DNA of 64,000 nucleotides, from contig NZ_CP128477.1 of the NCBI RefSeq assembly GCF_030369675.1, positions 3,924,501 to 3,988,500 of the forward strand, written 5' to 3'. Both the position numbers and the translations under genes were made by a program. Positions 43,824 through 52,906 of the stretch are shown one piece after another (within the stretch, counting starts at the first letter, position 1; every line of letters starts with the position of its first letter). The notes beneath the pieces are model-generated. The model was not told the origin of the DNA. It made no database searches and saw nothing but the letters and a program-made list of their open reading frames with translations. The DNA comes from Peteryoungia algae. Lineage in GTDB: Bacteria > Pseudomonadota > Alphaproteobacteria > Rhizobiales > Rhizobiaceae.

Positions 43824-45176
43824 ATGAAGAAGATGTTTTTGATGACCGTGGCGGCTGCCGCGCTCGTGGCCGGCACAGCTGCCGCGCAGGAACTCAAGTT
43901 TGCTCCGGGCGAAGATGCGAAGTTCAATTGGGCGAGCTTCGAGGAATTGAAGAAGATACAGCTCGATGGCGAGCAGATCACCATCTTTGGCCCCTGGCTC
44001 GGCCCTGACCAGGTGCTCGTCGAAAGCGTGCTGGCCTACTTTGCTGCCGCAACCGGCGCTGATGTTCGCTACACCGGCTCCGACAGCTTCGAACAGCAGA
44101 TCGTCGTCGACCTTGAAGCTGGCTCCGCCCCGAATATCGCGATCTTCCCGCAGCCTGGCCTCGCATCCGACATGGCAAAGCGCGGCTTCCTGACCGATCT
44201 CGGCGCTGAAAACGCCTCCTGGCTGAAGGACAACTACTCTGCCGGTCAGTCCTGGGTCGATCTCGGCACCTATGCCGGCAAGGATGGCAACAAGGCCTTC
44301 TACGGCTTCCCCTACAAGACCGATGTAAAGTCGCTCGTCTGGTATTCGCCGGAAAACTTCGAAGACGCCGGCTATGAAGTGCCCAAGACGATGGAAGAGC
44401 TCAAGGCTCTGACCGAGAAGATTGCCGCCGATGGCGGTACGCCGTGGTGCATCGGTCTCGGCTCTGGTGCTGCCACCGGCTGGCCCGCGACCGACTGGGT
44501 CGAGGACATGATGCTGCGCACCGCGTCGCCGGAAGACTATGACAAGTGGGTATCGAACGAGTTGAAGTTCGACGATCCGATCGTCGTCAACGCCATCAAC
44601 GAGTTCGGCTGGTTCGCCAACAACGACAAGTTCGTCGTCGGTGGTGCCGGTGCGGTCGCGTCGACCGACTTCCGTGACAGCCCGAAGGGCCTCTTCGCTT
44701 CGCCGCCGCAGTGCTACCTGCACCATCAGGCATCGTTCATCCCGTCGTTCTTCCCCGAAGGCACGTCTGTGGGTGAAGACGCGGACTTCTTCTACTTCCC
44801 CGCCTATGCCGGAAAGGATCTCGGCAGCCCGGTTCTCGGTGCCGGTACCACCTTCACGATCACCAAGGACAGCAAGGCTGCCCGCGCCTTCGTCGAATTC
44901 CTCAAGTCGCCGATCGCCCATGAAGTCTGGATGGCGCAGAAGGGCTTCCTGACCCCCCACAAGGGCGTCAACACGGAAGTCTTCACCGATCCGACCGTTC
45001 GCAAGATGAACGACATCCTGCTGCAGGCAACAACCTTCCGCTTCGACGGTTCTGACCTGATGCCGGGCGCTGTCGGTGCCGGTAGCTTCTGGACCGGCAT
45101 GGTGGACTTTGTCGGTGGCAAGTCGGCCGAAGATGTAGCAAAGTCGATCCAGGCGTCCTGGGACGGCATCAAGTAA
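43824..45176 (+). CDS. aglE: Alpha-glucoside ABC transporter, periplasmic binding protein AglE
   Basis: 450 residues with a clear signal peptide (residues 1-21, AGTAAA-Q). It belongs to the family 1 extracellular sugar-binding proteins and should deliver sucrose, maltose or trehalose-type alpha-glucosides to the AglFG permease. Features include the FYGFPYKTDVKSLVWYSPENF segment near residue 155 and a SPIAHEVWMAQKGFLTPHKGV stretch near 360. First gene of aglEFGAK, downstream of the palindromic operator. A hairpin separates it from aglF, allowing higher expression of the binding protein. Confidence 0.93.
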   Translation: MKKMFLMTVAAAALVAGTAAAQELKFAPGEDAKFNWASFEELKKIQLDGEQITIFGPWLGPDQVLVESVLAYFAAATGADVRYTGSDSFEQQIVVDLEAGSAPNIAIFPQPGLASDMAKRGFLTDLGAENASWLKDNYSAGQSWVDLGTYAGKDGNKAFYGFPYKTDVKSLVWYSPENFEDAGYEVPKTMEELKALTEKIAADGGTPWCIGLGSGAATGWPATDWVEDMMLRTASPEDYDKWVSNELKFDDPIVVNAINEFGWFANNDKFVVGGAGAVASTDFRDSPKGLFASPPQCYLHHQASFIPSFFPEGTSVGEDADFFYFPAYAGKDLGSPVLGAGTTFTITKDSKAARAFVEFLKSPIAHEVWMAQKGFLTPHKGVNTEVFTDPTVRKMNDILLQATTFRFDGSDLMPGAVGAGSFWTGMVDFVGGKSAEDVAKSIQASWDGIK

Positions 45177-45205
45177 TCTGCCGCAGAGCAGAACCGCATA
45201 CCGAG

Positions 45206-45230
45206 CGTCCGGGCCACTGTGGCCCGGGCG
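45206..45230 (+). repeat. Hairpin between aglE and aglF
   Basis: An 11-pair GC-rich stem (CGTCCGGGCCA / TGGCCCGGGCG, one G-U pair) with a CTG loop lies 30 bases after the aglE stop, followed by TTCGCAAAAA. No T-run, so it more likely stabilises aglE mRNA or gives partial termination. Confidence 0.7.
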
Positions 45231-45272
45231 TTCGCAAAAACAATCAGAAGGCATGCGGAGGGGGAGATCATC

Positions 45273-46514
45273 ATGAATCCGGCGTTGCAGGCTCTGATCA
45301 CGATCGTCATCGGCGTCGGTGGTTGTATCGGGTATTTCTATCTGTCGAACATGTTCGTCGACAGGGTGCTGTTCCCCGCAAAGGGAGAGCATGCCGGTCG
45401 CAACATCAACCGCGCCAATATGGTTCGACCCTGGTTGTTCCTGTTTCCTGCGGTCTTCGCTCTTGGCCTCTATCTCGCTTATCCGGTTGTCGCCACGATG
45501 TGGCTGTCCGTCACGGACCGCAACCTCGGCGGCGCCTTTGTCGGCCTCGACAACTATCAGCGCATGATGGGCGAACCGAAATTCTGGGAAGCGATCAGCA
45601 ACAATCTTCTCTGGCTGACCGTTGTGCCGGCGGTGTCGACAGCTTTCGGTCTTCTTGCAGCCCAGCTCACCGACCGCATTTCATGGGGCAACATTGCCAA
45701 GTCGCTGATCTTCATGCCGATGGCGATTTCCTTCGTCGGTGCATCCGTCATTTTCAAGCTCGTCTACGATACGCGCCCCGCCGGTGAAGAGCAGATCGGC
45801 ATCCTGAATGCCCTCTGGCTTTCCTTCGACGGCGGCATCGGCGCCATCATCGTCTTGCGGATCGTGCCGGCGCTGCTTTTGGCAGGCTTCATGGCCTTCA
45901 TCATCTACGGTGTCTACCAGCTCCTGCGACCCCTGGCCGGCGGCGTCGGACGTCGGGGTGGCAGCTCTGCCTTCGGCGTGGTCGGCCGTCTCGTCGTGAC
46001 GCTTGCAGCGGCCTGGCTTGGCTACAAGGCTCTGGTCTCCATCTATTCCGTCCTGACATTCGACTATCCCTATGGGCAGCCCCAGACCTGGCTCACCATT
46101 TCCTTCTGGAACAACTTCTTCCTGATGGTGGTGCTGATCTGGATCCAGACCGGTTTTGCCATGGTCATCCTCTCGGCGGCCCTGCGCGGCATCCCGGAGG
46201 AAACGATCGAGGCAGCGGTCATCGACGGGGCCAACGACTTCGAGATCTTCTTCAAGATCAAGATCCCGCAGATCATGGGCACCGTCGTTGTCGTCTGGAC
46301 GACCATCACTCTCGTGGTCCTCAAGGTCTTCGACATCGTCTTTGCCATGACCAACGGTCAGTGGGAAACGCAGGTGCTGGCCAACTACATGTTCGACAAG
46401 CTGTTCCGCGCCAATGACTGGGGCGTCGGCTCGGCCAGCGCCATGGTCATCATGCTGCTGGTGCTGCCGATCCTTGTCTGGAATGTCTACAACGCTCGAA
46501 AAGAAATGCGCTGA
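45273..46514 (+). CDS. aglF: Alpha-glucoside ABC transporter permease AglF
   Basis: 413 residues from the ATG at 45273, which has GGAGGGGGAGA upstream. It is a MalF-type permease: an N-terminal helix (about 5-27), further helices, and the cytoplasmic EAA loop (RGIPEETIEAAVIDGANDFEIFFKI, about 308-332) that contacts AglK. Like MalF it has extra residues, here a membrane-associated segment near 180-260. It works with AglG to carry alpha-glucosides across the inner membrane. Confidence 0.93.
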   Translation: MNPALQALITIVIGVGGCIGYFYLSNMFVDRVLFPAKGEHAGRNINRANMVRPWLFLFPAVFALGLYLAYPVVATMWLSVTDRNLGGAFVGLDNYQRMMGEPKFWEAISNNLLWLTVVPAVSTAFGLLAAQLTDRISWGNIAKSLIFMPMAISFVGASVIFKLVYDTRPAGEEQIGILNALWLSFDGGIGAIIVLRIVPALLLAGFMAFIIYGVYQLLRPLAGGVGRRGGSSAFGVVGRLVVTLAAAWLGYKALVSIYSVLTFDYPYGQPQTWLTISFWNNFFLMVVLIWIQTGFAMVILSAALRGIPEETIEAAVIDGANDFEIFFKIKIPQIMGTVVVVWTTITLVVLKVFDIVFAMTNGQWETQVLANYMFDKLFRANDWGVGSASAMVIMLLVLPILVWNVYNARKEMR

Positions 46515-46528
46515 GGGGAGGCGGGATC

Positions 46529-47692
46529 ATGGCTAAAGTCGCAGGCAAAAAATCCAGTCTCGTCTGGGCCGTCCACCTTTCGGTGGCCGTACTCGTTGTT
46601 CTCTGGTTGCTCCCCACCACAGGTCTCTTTATTTCCTCGTTCCGGACTGCGGACCAGATCGCGACCAGCGGCTGGTGGAGCTCGCTCTTTTCGCAGGAGC
46701 AGAACTTGGTCTTGAGAACGGCGGATCCGTCGACCCAACGTCAGGAGGGAAACCTCTGGATCATCGAGGGCAATGTTCTCAGTGAAGGCGGCGCTTCTGC
46801 CGAAGCGGAAATCTCCACCTGGGGCACGTCCTCCCGGGCCATCGGCGAGTACGAACCCGGTGCGACCGCCGACATGGGCGACGATGGTCGTGTGACCCTG
46901 CAGGCGAATGGTGACTACCGCCTGGAAAGCGATGCCGAGATGACTGGCAGCCGCGGCGAGCGCATCTTCGTCACGGCAGAGCTGCCGCCGGAATTTACGC
47001 TCGGCAACTATCAGACCGTCCTGTTTTCCGCTTCGACCACCGACTCCATGGCGAAGGCCTTCTTCAACACGTTGACAGTGACCATCCCCGCGACCGTCAT
47101 CCCGATCGTCATCGCCGCATTCGCTGCTTATGCACTGGCCTGGATGGAGTTTCCGGGGCGTGCACTGCTGATCGCGGCCGTCGTCGCGCTTCTCGTCGTG
47201 CCGCTGCAGCTCGCGCTCATCCCGCTCCTGCGCCTGCATCTCTCGATCGGCATCGGCAAGGGTTACCTCGGCGTATGGCTCGCCCATACGGGTTTTGGCC
47301 TTCCACTCGCCATCTACCTCTTGCGCAACTACATGGTCGGGCTCCCGCGCGACATCATCGAATGCGCCAAGGTCGACGGTGCGACCGACTTCCAGATCTT
47401 CACCCGCATCATCCTGCCGCTCTCTTTCCCGGCCCTCGCTTCCTTTGCCATCTTCCAGTTCCTCTGGACCTGGAACGACTTGCTGGTCGCCAAGGTCTTC
47501 CTGATCGATGCGACGGGTGAGACGACGGTCATGACCAACCAGATCGTCGAGCTTCTGGGCACGCGCGGCGGCAACTGGGAGATTCTGGCCACGGCGGCCT
47601 TCGTATCGATTGCCGTGCCGCTTCTCGTCTTCTTCTTCATGCAACGCTACCTGGTCCGTGGCCTCCTTGCCGGTTCGGTCAAGGGTGGCTGA
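46529..47692 (+). CDS. aglG: Alpha-glucoside ABC transporter permease AglG
   Basis: 387 residues. It is a MalG-type permease with the EAA loop near 272-300 (VGLPRDIIECAKVDGATDFQIFTRI). Between the first helix (11-35) and the second (about 175-197) lies a periplasmic insert of about 130 residues that MalG of enterics does not have; it is rich in Gly, Glu and Thr. Fifteen bases after aglF; 37 bases before aglA. Confidence 0.92.
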   Translation: MAKVAGKKSSLVWAVHLSVAVLVVLWLLPTTGLFISSFRTADQIATSGWWSSLFSQEQNLVLRTADPSTQRQEGNLWIIEGNVLSEGGASAEAEISTWGTSSRAIGEYEPGATADMGDDGRVTLQANGDYRLESDAEMTGSRGERIFVTAELPPEFTLGNYQTVLFSASTTDSMAKAFFNTLTVTIPATVIPIVIAAFAAYALAWMEFPGRALLIAAVVALLVVPLQLALIPLLRLHLSIGIGKGYLGVWLAHTGFGLPLAIYLLRNYMVGLPRDIIECAKVDGATDFQIFTRIILPLSFPALASFAIFQFLWTWNDLLVAKVFLIDATGETTVMTNQIVELLGTRGGNWEILATAAFVSIAVPLLVFFFMQRYLVRGLLAGSVKGG

Positions 47693-47729
47693 GGCCGGGG
47701 CGACAGACCAAGCCAACAGGAATAGCTAA

Positions 47730-49385
47730 ATGAGTGCAGTTTCGAATCCCGTCATGACGCCCGACAAGGACTGGTGGCGCGGCGCGGTGATCTATCAGAT
47801 CTATCCGCGCTCCTACCAGGATTCCAACGGCGACGGCATCGGCGACCTGAAGGGCATCACCGCCCGTCTGTCGCACATCGCCGAACTTGGTGCGGATGCG
47901 ATCTGGATTTCGCCCTTCTTCACCTCGCCGATGAAGGACTTCGGCTATGACGTGTCGAACTATGTCGATGTCGATCCGATGTTCGGCTCTCTGACGGACT
48001 TCGACGGCCTGATCGCCGAGGCTCATCGCCTCAATATCCGGGTGATGATCGACCTCGTCATGTCGCATTCCTCCGATCAGCATCCCTGGTTCGTCGAGAG
48101 CCGGTCGAGCCGCGTGAACGAAAAGGCCGATTGGTATGTCTGGGCGGACTCCAAGCCGGACGGCACGCCGCCGAACAACTGGCTGTCGATTTTCGGTGGT
48201 TCCGCCTGGCAGTGGGATCCGAGCCGCATGCAGTATTACCTGCACAACTTCCTGACCTCGCAGCCGGATATGAACCTCCACAATCCGGAAGTGCAGGACG
48301 CGCTGCTTGCCGCCACCCGTTTCTGGCTCGACCGCGGCGTCGATGGCTTCCGTCTCGACACCATCAACTTCTATTTCCACGACAAGGAGCTGCGGGACAA
48401 TCCGGCGCTTGCGCCTGAGCGCCGCAATGCCTCGACAGCACCCGCCGTCAACCCCTACAACTTCCAGGAACACATCTACGACAAGAACCGCCCGGAAAAC
48501 ATTGCCTTCCTGAAGCGGTTCCGTGCTCTGCTCGACGAGTATCCGGCGATCGCTGCGGTCGGCGAAGTCGGAGACAGCCAGCGCGGCCTTGAGATCGTCG
48601 GCGAATACACATCCGGCGACGACAAGATGCAGATGTGCTACGCCTTTGAATTCCTGGCGCCGGAGCCTCTGACGCCCGAAGTCGTGCGCAATACCCAGAA
48701 CGCGTTTGCGGCTGCAGCGCCCGAAGGCTGGGCCTGCTGGGCCTTTTCCAACCACGACGTCGTTCGCCACGTATCGCGTTGGGGCGCCAGCGTCCTCGAC
48801 CGCGAAGCCTATGCCAGGATGATCTCGGCGGTGCTGCTGACCCAGCGAGGCTCGGTCTGCATCTATCAGGGCGAGGAACTCGGCCTGACCGAAGCCGATA
48901 TTGCCTACGAAGATCTCCAGGATCCCTATGGCATCCAGTTCTGGCCGGAATTCAAGGGCCGCGACGGCTGCCGCACGCCCATGGTCTGGGACGACCACGC
49001 GCTGCAGGCGGGCTTCTCGACGGCGCAGAAGACCTGGCTGCCGATCCCGGTCGAACATGTCCTGCGCGCGGTCAATACCCAGGTCGGCAAGCCTGACACG
49101 GTGCTCGAGCACTATCGGCGCTTTCTGACCTTCCGGCGCCAGTATCCGGCTTTCGCCAAGGGTGATATCTCGTTCCACGAGACCGGCGAAGACCAGCTGG
49201 CCTATACCCGCGCCTTCGGCAACGAAAAGCTGCTCTGCATCTTCAACATGAATGCGCAAGAGGCCGCGATCGCCTTGCCGAGCGGCGAGTGGATTGCGCT
49301 CGAAGGCCATGGGTTTGCCGCTACAGTCAAAGATAACAATGTAGAGTTGCCGGCTTGGGGCGCCTATTTCGCGCGTCACGCCTGA
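47730..49385 (+). CDS. aglA: Alpha-glucosidase AglA (glycoside hydrolase family 13)
   Basis: 551 residues without a signal peptide, so cytoplasmic. It should cleave imported alpha-glucosides to glucose. The GH13 motifs are complete: DLVMSHSSDQH (108-118), GVDGFRLD with nucleophile Asp210, VGEV with acid Glu279, and FSNHD with transition-state Asp343. The opening WWRGAVIYQIYPRSYQDSNGDG is the oligo-1,6-glucosidase / sucrose hydrolase type. It sits between permease and ATPase genes of the same operon, the order known for rhizobial agl genes. Confidence 0.94.
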   Translation: MSAVSNPVMTPDKDWWRGAVIYQIYPRSYQDSNGDGIGDLKGITARLSHIAELGADAIWISPFFTSPMKDFGYDVSNYVDVDPMFGSLTDFDGLIAEAHRLNIRVMIDLVMSHSSDQHPWFVESRSSRVNEKADWYVWADSKPDGTPPNNWLSIFGGSAWQWDPSRMQYYLHNFLTSQPDMNLHNPEVQDALLAATRFWLDRGVDGFRLDTINFYFHDKELRDNPALAPERRNASTAPAVNPYNFQEHIYDKNRPENIAFLKRFRALLDEYPAIAAVGEVGDSQRGLEIVGEYTSGDDKMQMCYAFEFLAPEPLTPEVVRNTQNAFAAAAPEGWACWAFSNHDVVRHVSRWGASVLDREAYARMISAVLLTQRGSVCIYQGEELGLTEADIAYEDLQDPYGIQFWPEFKGRDGCRTPMVWDDHALQAGFSTAQKTWLPIPVEHVLRAVNTQVGKPDTVLEHYRRFLTFRRQYPAFAKGDISFHETGEDQLAYTRAFGNEKLLCIFNMNAQEAAIALPSGEWIALEGHGFAATVKDNNVELPAWGAYFARHA

Positions 49386-49399
49386 CAGGGGAGGAAAGC

Positions 49400-50488
49400 A
49401 TGACGGGTCTGGTTCTCAAGGACATCCGCAAGGCATATGGGCAGGTCAAAGTCCTGCATGGCATCGATCTGGAGATCAAGGAAGGCGAGTTCATCGTCTT
49501 TGTCGGACCGTCGGGCTGCGGCAAGTCAACGCTGTTGCGCATGATTGCGGGGCTTGAAGACATCACGAGCGGCGAGATGTATATCGACGGCCAGCTCATC
49601 AATGATGTGCCGCCTTCGAAGCGCGGCATCGCCATGGTCTTCCAGTCCTACGCGCTCTATCCGCACATGACGGTCTACGACAACATGGCCTTCGGCATGC
49701 GGATCGCCGGCGAAAGCCGGGAGGAGATCGATCGCCGCGTCACGTCGGCTGCGGCGATCCTCCAGCTCGAACCCTATCTGGACCGCTTGCCGAAAGCCCT
49801 TTCGGGTGGCCAGCGCCAGCGCGTTGCCATCGGTCGCGCCATCTGCCGTGATCCCAAGGTCTTCCTCTTCGACGAGCCGCTGTCCAACCTCGATGCCGCC
49901 CTTCGCGTCGCGACCCGCATCGAGATCGCCAAGCTCAACGAGCAGATGGCGGATACCACGATGATCTATGTCACGCATGACCAGGTCGAGGCGATGACGC
50001 TGGCGGACCGGATCGTCGTGCTCTCGGCCGGGCATATCGAGCAGGTAGGTCCTCCGCTGGAACTCTATGAGCGTCCGCAGAACCTCTTCGTCGCCCGCTT
50101 CATCGGATCACCCGCGATGAACATCATGCCGGCAACCGTGACCACAACGGGAGATGTAACGAAGATCACGCTCAAGGACGGTTCGGAAGTGGCTGTGGAT
50201 GTCGCGACGTCGGCTTCGGAACAGGGCAAGGCTGCAAGCTTCGGCGTCCGTCCGGAAGACCTGGCGATTGCGGCGGACGGTGAATACCTCTTCGAGGGCA
50301 AGGTCGATATTGTCGAAGCACTCGGTGAAGTGACGCTCCTATATGTGCAGGGCCCGGTGGAAGAAGAGCCGGTCGTCGTCAAGCTCCCCGGCATAGTCGA
50401 TGTGAAGAAGGGCGCCGTTTTGCGCTTCTCCGCCGACAAGACCAAGCTTCATCTCTTCGACGCTGCGGGCCAGACCTATCGTCGTTGA
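49400..50488 (+). CDS. aglK: Alpha-glucoside ABC transporter ATPase AglK
   Basis: 362 residues from the ATG at 49400 (GGGGAGGAAAG upstream). It energises the AglEFG importer. Walker A GPSGCGKS is at 36-43, the Q-loop near 82, the signature LSGGQ at 134-138, Walker B VFLFDE at 154-159 and the switch His at 193; the C-terminal TOBE-type regulatory domain follows (SFGVRPEDLAI near 275). Last gene of the operon, closed by a weak hairpin at 50517. Confidence 0.95.
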   Translation: MTGLVLKDIRKAYGQVKVLHGIDLEIKEGEFIVFVGPSGCGKSTLLRMIAGLEDITSGEMYIDGQLINDVPPSKRGIAMVFQSYALYPHMTVYDNMAFGMRIAGESREEIDRRVTSAAAILQLEPYLDRLPKALSGGQRQRVAIGRAICRDPKVFLFDEPLSNLDAALRVATRIEIAKLNEQMADTTMIYVTHDQVEAMTLADRIVVLSAGHIEQVGPPLELYERPQNLFVARFIGSPAMNIMPATVTTTGDVTKITLKDGSEVAVDVATSASEQGKAASFGVRPEDLAIAADGEYLFEGKVDIVEALGEVTLLYVQGPVEEEPVVVKLPGIVDVKKGAVLRFSADKTKLHLFDAAGQTYRR

Positions 50489-50516
50489 TCACAGCGTCAC
50501 AAAGTGACACTTTAAG

Positions 50517-50547
50517 GCCCTGTTATCCTTACCGATGGCAGGGCTTT
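50517..50547 (+). terminator. Probable terminator after aglK
   Basis: GCCCTG (50517-50522) pairs with CAGGGC (50539-50544) across a 16-base loop and is followed by TTTT. A small GTCAC-AAA-GTGAC hairpin precedes it at 50496-50508. Confidence 0.55.
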
Positions 50548-50645
50548 TCTGTGGCTAGATCTGGACCCTGCGCCAACACTGACTGTTAAGTTGTGGCTGC
50601 TAGCCTTTTGTCCATAACAGTGGACAAAAGACGAGGGCAGAAACG

Positions 50646-51053
50646 ATGAGGACGGCGAGTGGCGGATCTCATTTCCTGAAGAAGGAAGAATCCTTCATGT
50701 ACGACCGGGAAAACCGGTATCGCATGGAGGATACGATGAATGCCGGGCGGCTCGAATACACCGAGAACGGCATGTCGCACATGGCGGCGCGGCGCTGCGA
50801 TATAATCCGCATTTCGCTGAGCGGAGCGGTGGTCGCGCTGGTCACCCAGGTCAACCTGCCACAGCAATTCTATCTCGACATCCCCGATGCCCGCATCAAC
50901 AAGGTTGGCGCGGTGCTGATGAAGAGCTTTGCCAACAACACGGCCGAGATCCGCTTCCTGCGGCTGCTGACGCAGAAGGAACTGGACCGCATTTTTGTCT
51001 TCTCGACCCATCCGGCGCACAAGGATCGCGTCCTCGACGTCCGCAGCTGGTAA
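50646..51053 (+). CDS. PilZ-like protein, degenerate c-di-GMP site
   Basis: 135 residues from the ATG at 50646 (GAGGGCAG upstream); another ATG lies at 50697. After about 45 charged residues comes a beta-rich domain with the PilZ layout: RRCDIIRISLSGAVVAL, LPQQFYLDI, then GAVLMKSFANNTAEIRFL. Two arginines are present before the CDI strand, but the classical RxxxR and D-S-x-GG c-di-GMP motifs are incomplete (ISLSGA replaces the latter). Short proteins of this type are common in rhizobia and mostly uncharacterised. Stand-alone gene with a terminator at 51074. Confidence 0.65.
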   Translation: MRTASGGSHFLKKEESFMYDRENRYRMEDTMNAGRLEYTENGMSHMAARRCDIIRISLSGAVVALVTQVNLPQQFYLDIPDARINKVGAVLMKSFANNTAEIRFLRLLTQKELDRIFVFSTHPAHKDRVLDVRSW

Positions 51054-51073
51054 GCAGCGCCCATGAGCTCCAG

Positions 51074-51107
51074 AAGGCCGGTGTGGCGAAGGCTGCACCG
51101 GCCTTTT
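51074..51107 (+). terminator. Terminator after the PilZ-like gene
   Basis: A ten-pair stem (AAGGCCGGTG / CACCGGCCTT) with a 12-base loop ends in a TTTT run. Confidence 0.82.
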
Positions 51108-51178
51108 GCATTTCTGACGGGTCATTCCGTTCAGTACCGTCGATCTTCCAGACACATCCGCCAGAGGAAAAGCCTGTC

Positions 51179-51386
51179 CTGTCAGAAGGCTGGATGAACA
51201 CCGACCTGTTCGAACTGATCGACAAGCCGGCCGGCGGCCGATGAGCGCCGCGAGGGCGTGTCGATGAAGCGACATGGCAGCAGCGAGCAAAACGCCACCG
51301 CTGCCGCGCTTCTTGCATCCGCTGTTCCGGCCTATATCGCGGGCCAGAACCTGGGGGCGGGCGGCGGATTAACCCGTCACGTTTGA
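51179..51386 (+). pseudogene. Remnant of a short-chain dehydrogenase/reductase gene
   Basis: Two short frames together recall the end of an SDR enzyme. Frame one (from 51179) reads LSEGWMNTDLFELIDK and stops at a TGA at 51242-51244. Frame two continues with DERREGVSMKRHGSSE and ends in AYIAGQNLGAGGGLTRHV with a TGA at 51384. The latter is the usual SDR C-terminus (x-YITGQ-x-LGVDGG). A one-base loss near 51239 would join them. The Rossmann nucleotide-binding half and the YxxxK site are absent, so only about a quarter of a gene remains. It is inactive by any reading. Confidence 0.6.
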
Positions 51387-51571
51387 TACTGTTTTGCGGC
51401 GGGCGCTCGGAATGTGACATAAAGCGCCGGACGTAAACCTCTTGGTTACCAAACTTCTTCATTCTTTAGGACAGTCGACAGGACGGCATTGCCACAACCC
51501 TGTCCCAGTAAAGCCGGCTTCTGCTGCTATGTCGCCGGCTCCCAGAGTTTTTGGTAAGCGAGTTCAGTAAC

Positions 51572-52900
51572 ATGGCGTCCTCGACCCCTAAGGTCACCGG
51601 CGGCAATGGCGTCGCCGTTCAAACGACGAAGTCGCGCGCAAAGAAGCGCGGCTCGAGTATGCCGACGCTCTTGGGCATCGGCCTTGCCTGCCTCTTCTGG
51701 GGCACCGCAAGTATTGCCGTTTTCAAGGGCCTTTCCTCCTCTACCATCGACGTTCCGACCATGGCGGGCCACAACCTGCCGAAGCCGGATCTCGCCCTTG
51801 TCAAGCCGCTGGCGTCGCAGGCGGCACAGACGAAGGGAGCGAACCTTGTCGCTCTCGAAGAGATGCACAATCGTTTCGCCGAAGCGATCGCCGCAACCGA
51901 CCATCTCGGCCTTCTCATGCTCCCGGCCGCCATGCGACTTGCTGAAGTCGACAAGTCTGACCGGCTGCTTCTCGCCCGCGTCGAGAGCGTGACGGGGCCC
52001 CAGGCGCTTGCGGTTCTGCGTGATGCCCTCTTGCAGGCTGAAGCGGGCCGACAGCAGGCAGCACTCGCAACCGCAGCCCATGATCGTCGTAGCGGCGTCG
52101 ATGATGTCGACCCTGTCGTGACGGCCTCGATTTCCCAGGAAGCATCCGCCGCGATGCCGGCCGCCCTCGGCTATGCCGCAGTACCATCCGCGCCGGAGAT
52201 GATGGCCGTCGCCGATCCACGCGAGGAGCCCTTCGAGGAACTTCTCTCCGAGCCGGCAGGCGAGGATCACGGCGCTCTTCCGGATGACGGTCCGGTCCCC
52301 GGCGCCAAGCCACAGGCAAAGCCGCAGGCCGAGCGCGTGCCGGCCCCAGAGGCGCCTTCCGCTACCCGCACGCCGGATAAGCCGAAGAAGACGCTGCTTA
52401 ACATGCTGGCCTATGCCAAGCCCGACAATCCGGTGACCACCGATGACGGGGCAGGGGGCCTGTTCAGCCGCAAGAAAAGCCTTCCCGGACCCGGAAGCCG
52501 GATCGCCGTCTATGTGATCGAGGATTCGGTCGTGCACATGCCGAACGGCGAAAAGCTCAAGGCCCATTCCGGCCGCGGTCATATGCGCGACAATCCAAAA
52601 TTCGTGCATGTGAAGAACTACGGACCAACGCCGCCGAATGTCTACAAACTGCGGATGCGCGAAGCACGCTTCCATGGCATCGAGGCGATCCGCATGAACC
52701 CGGTCGGCGATGCGAAAATGTACAATCGCGATGGCTTCCTCACCCACACCTATCTGCTCCGCCGTCGCGGAGACAGTTCCGGCTGCGTGGTGTTTGAAGA
52801 TTATAATCGCTTCCTGAACGCCTATAAGCGCGGGCATGTACAGACATTGATCGTGGTCCCGAGCATGCGGGATCTGCCGAAATACATGGCGATGATTTAA
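51572..52900 (+). CDS. Membrane-anchored protein with a DUF2778/Tlde1-type domain
   Basis: 442 residues from the ATG at 51572. A basic N-terminus is followed by one membrane helix (31-51), a long Ala/Pro-rich linker and a C-terminal domain (about 305-442). That domain has RDGFLTHTYLLRR and SSGCVVFEDYNRF; His392 and Cys405 fit the H-x(13)-SxGC arrangement of L,D-transpeptidase-like Tlde1 (DUF2778) enzymes, which act on peptidoglycan. With the helix pointing outwards the domain would face the periplasm. No type VI secretion gene or immunity gene is nearby, so a housekeeping cell-wall role is more likely than a toxin role. Substrate unknown. Confidence 0.75.
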   Translation: MASSTPKVTGGNGVAVQTTKSRAKKRGSSMPTLLGIGLACLFWGTASIAVFKGLSSSTIDVPTMAGHNLPKPDLALVKPLASQAAQTKGANLVALEEMHNRFAEAIAATDHLGLLMLPAAMRLAEVDKSDRLLLARVESVTGPQALAVLRDALLQAEAGRQQAALATAAHDRRSGVDDVDPVVTASISQEASAAMPAALGYAAVPSAPEMMAVADPREEPFEELLSEPAGEDHGALPDDGPVPGAKPQAKPQAERVPAPEAPSATRTPDKPKKTLLNMLAYAKPDNPVTTDDGAGGLFSRKKSLPGPGSRIAVYVIEDSVVHMPNGEKLKAHSGRGHMRDNPKFVHVKNYGPTPPNVYKLRMREARFHGIEAIRMNPVGDAKMYNRDGFLTHTYLLRRRGDSSGCVVFEDYNRFLNAYKRGHVQTLIVVPSMRDLPKYMAMI

Positions 52901-52906
52901 TAGGAA

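Larger units (their letters stand above)
51054..51571 (+). other. Gap of 518 bases between the PilZ-like gene and the Tlde1-type gene
   Basis: The gap holds a terminator (51074-51107), the remnant of a short-chain dehydrogenase gene (51179-51386) and about 185 bases of upstream region for the next gene. No intact gene was seen. Confidence 0.7.
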
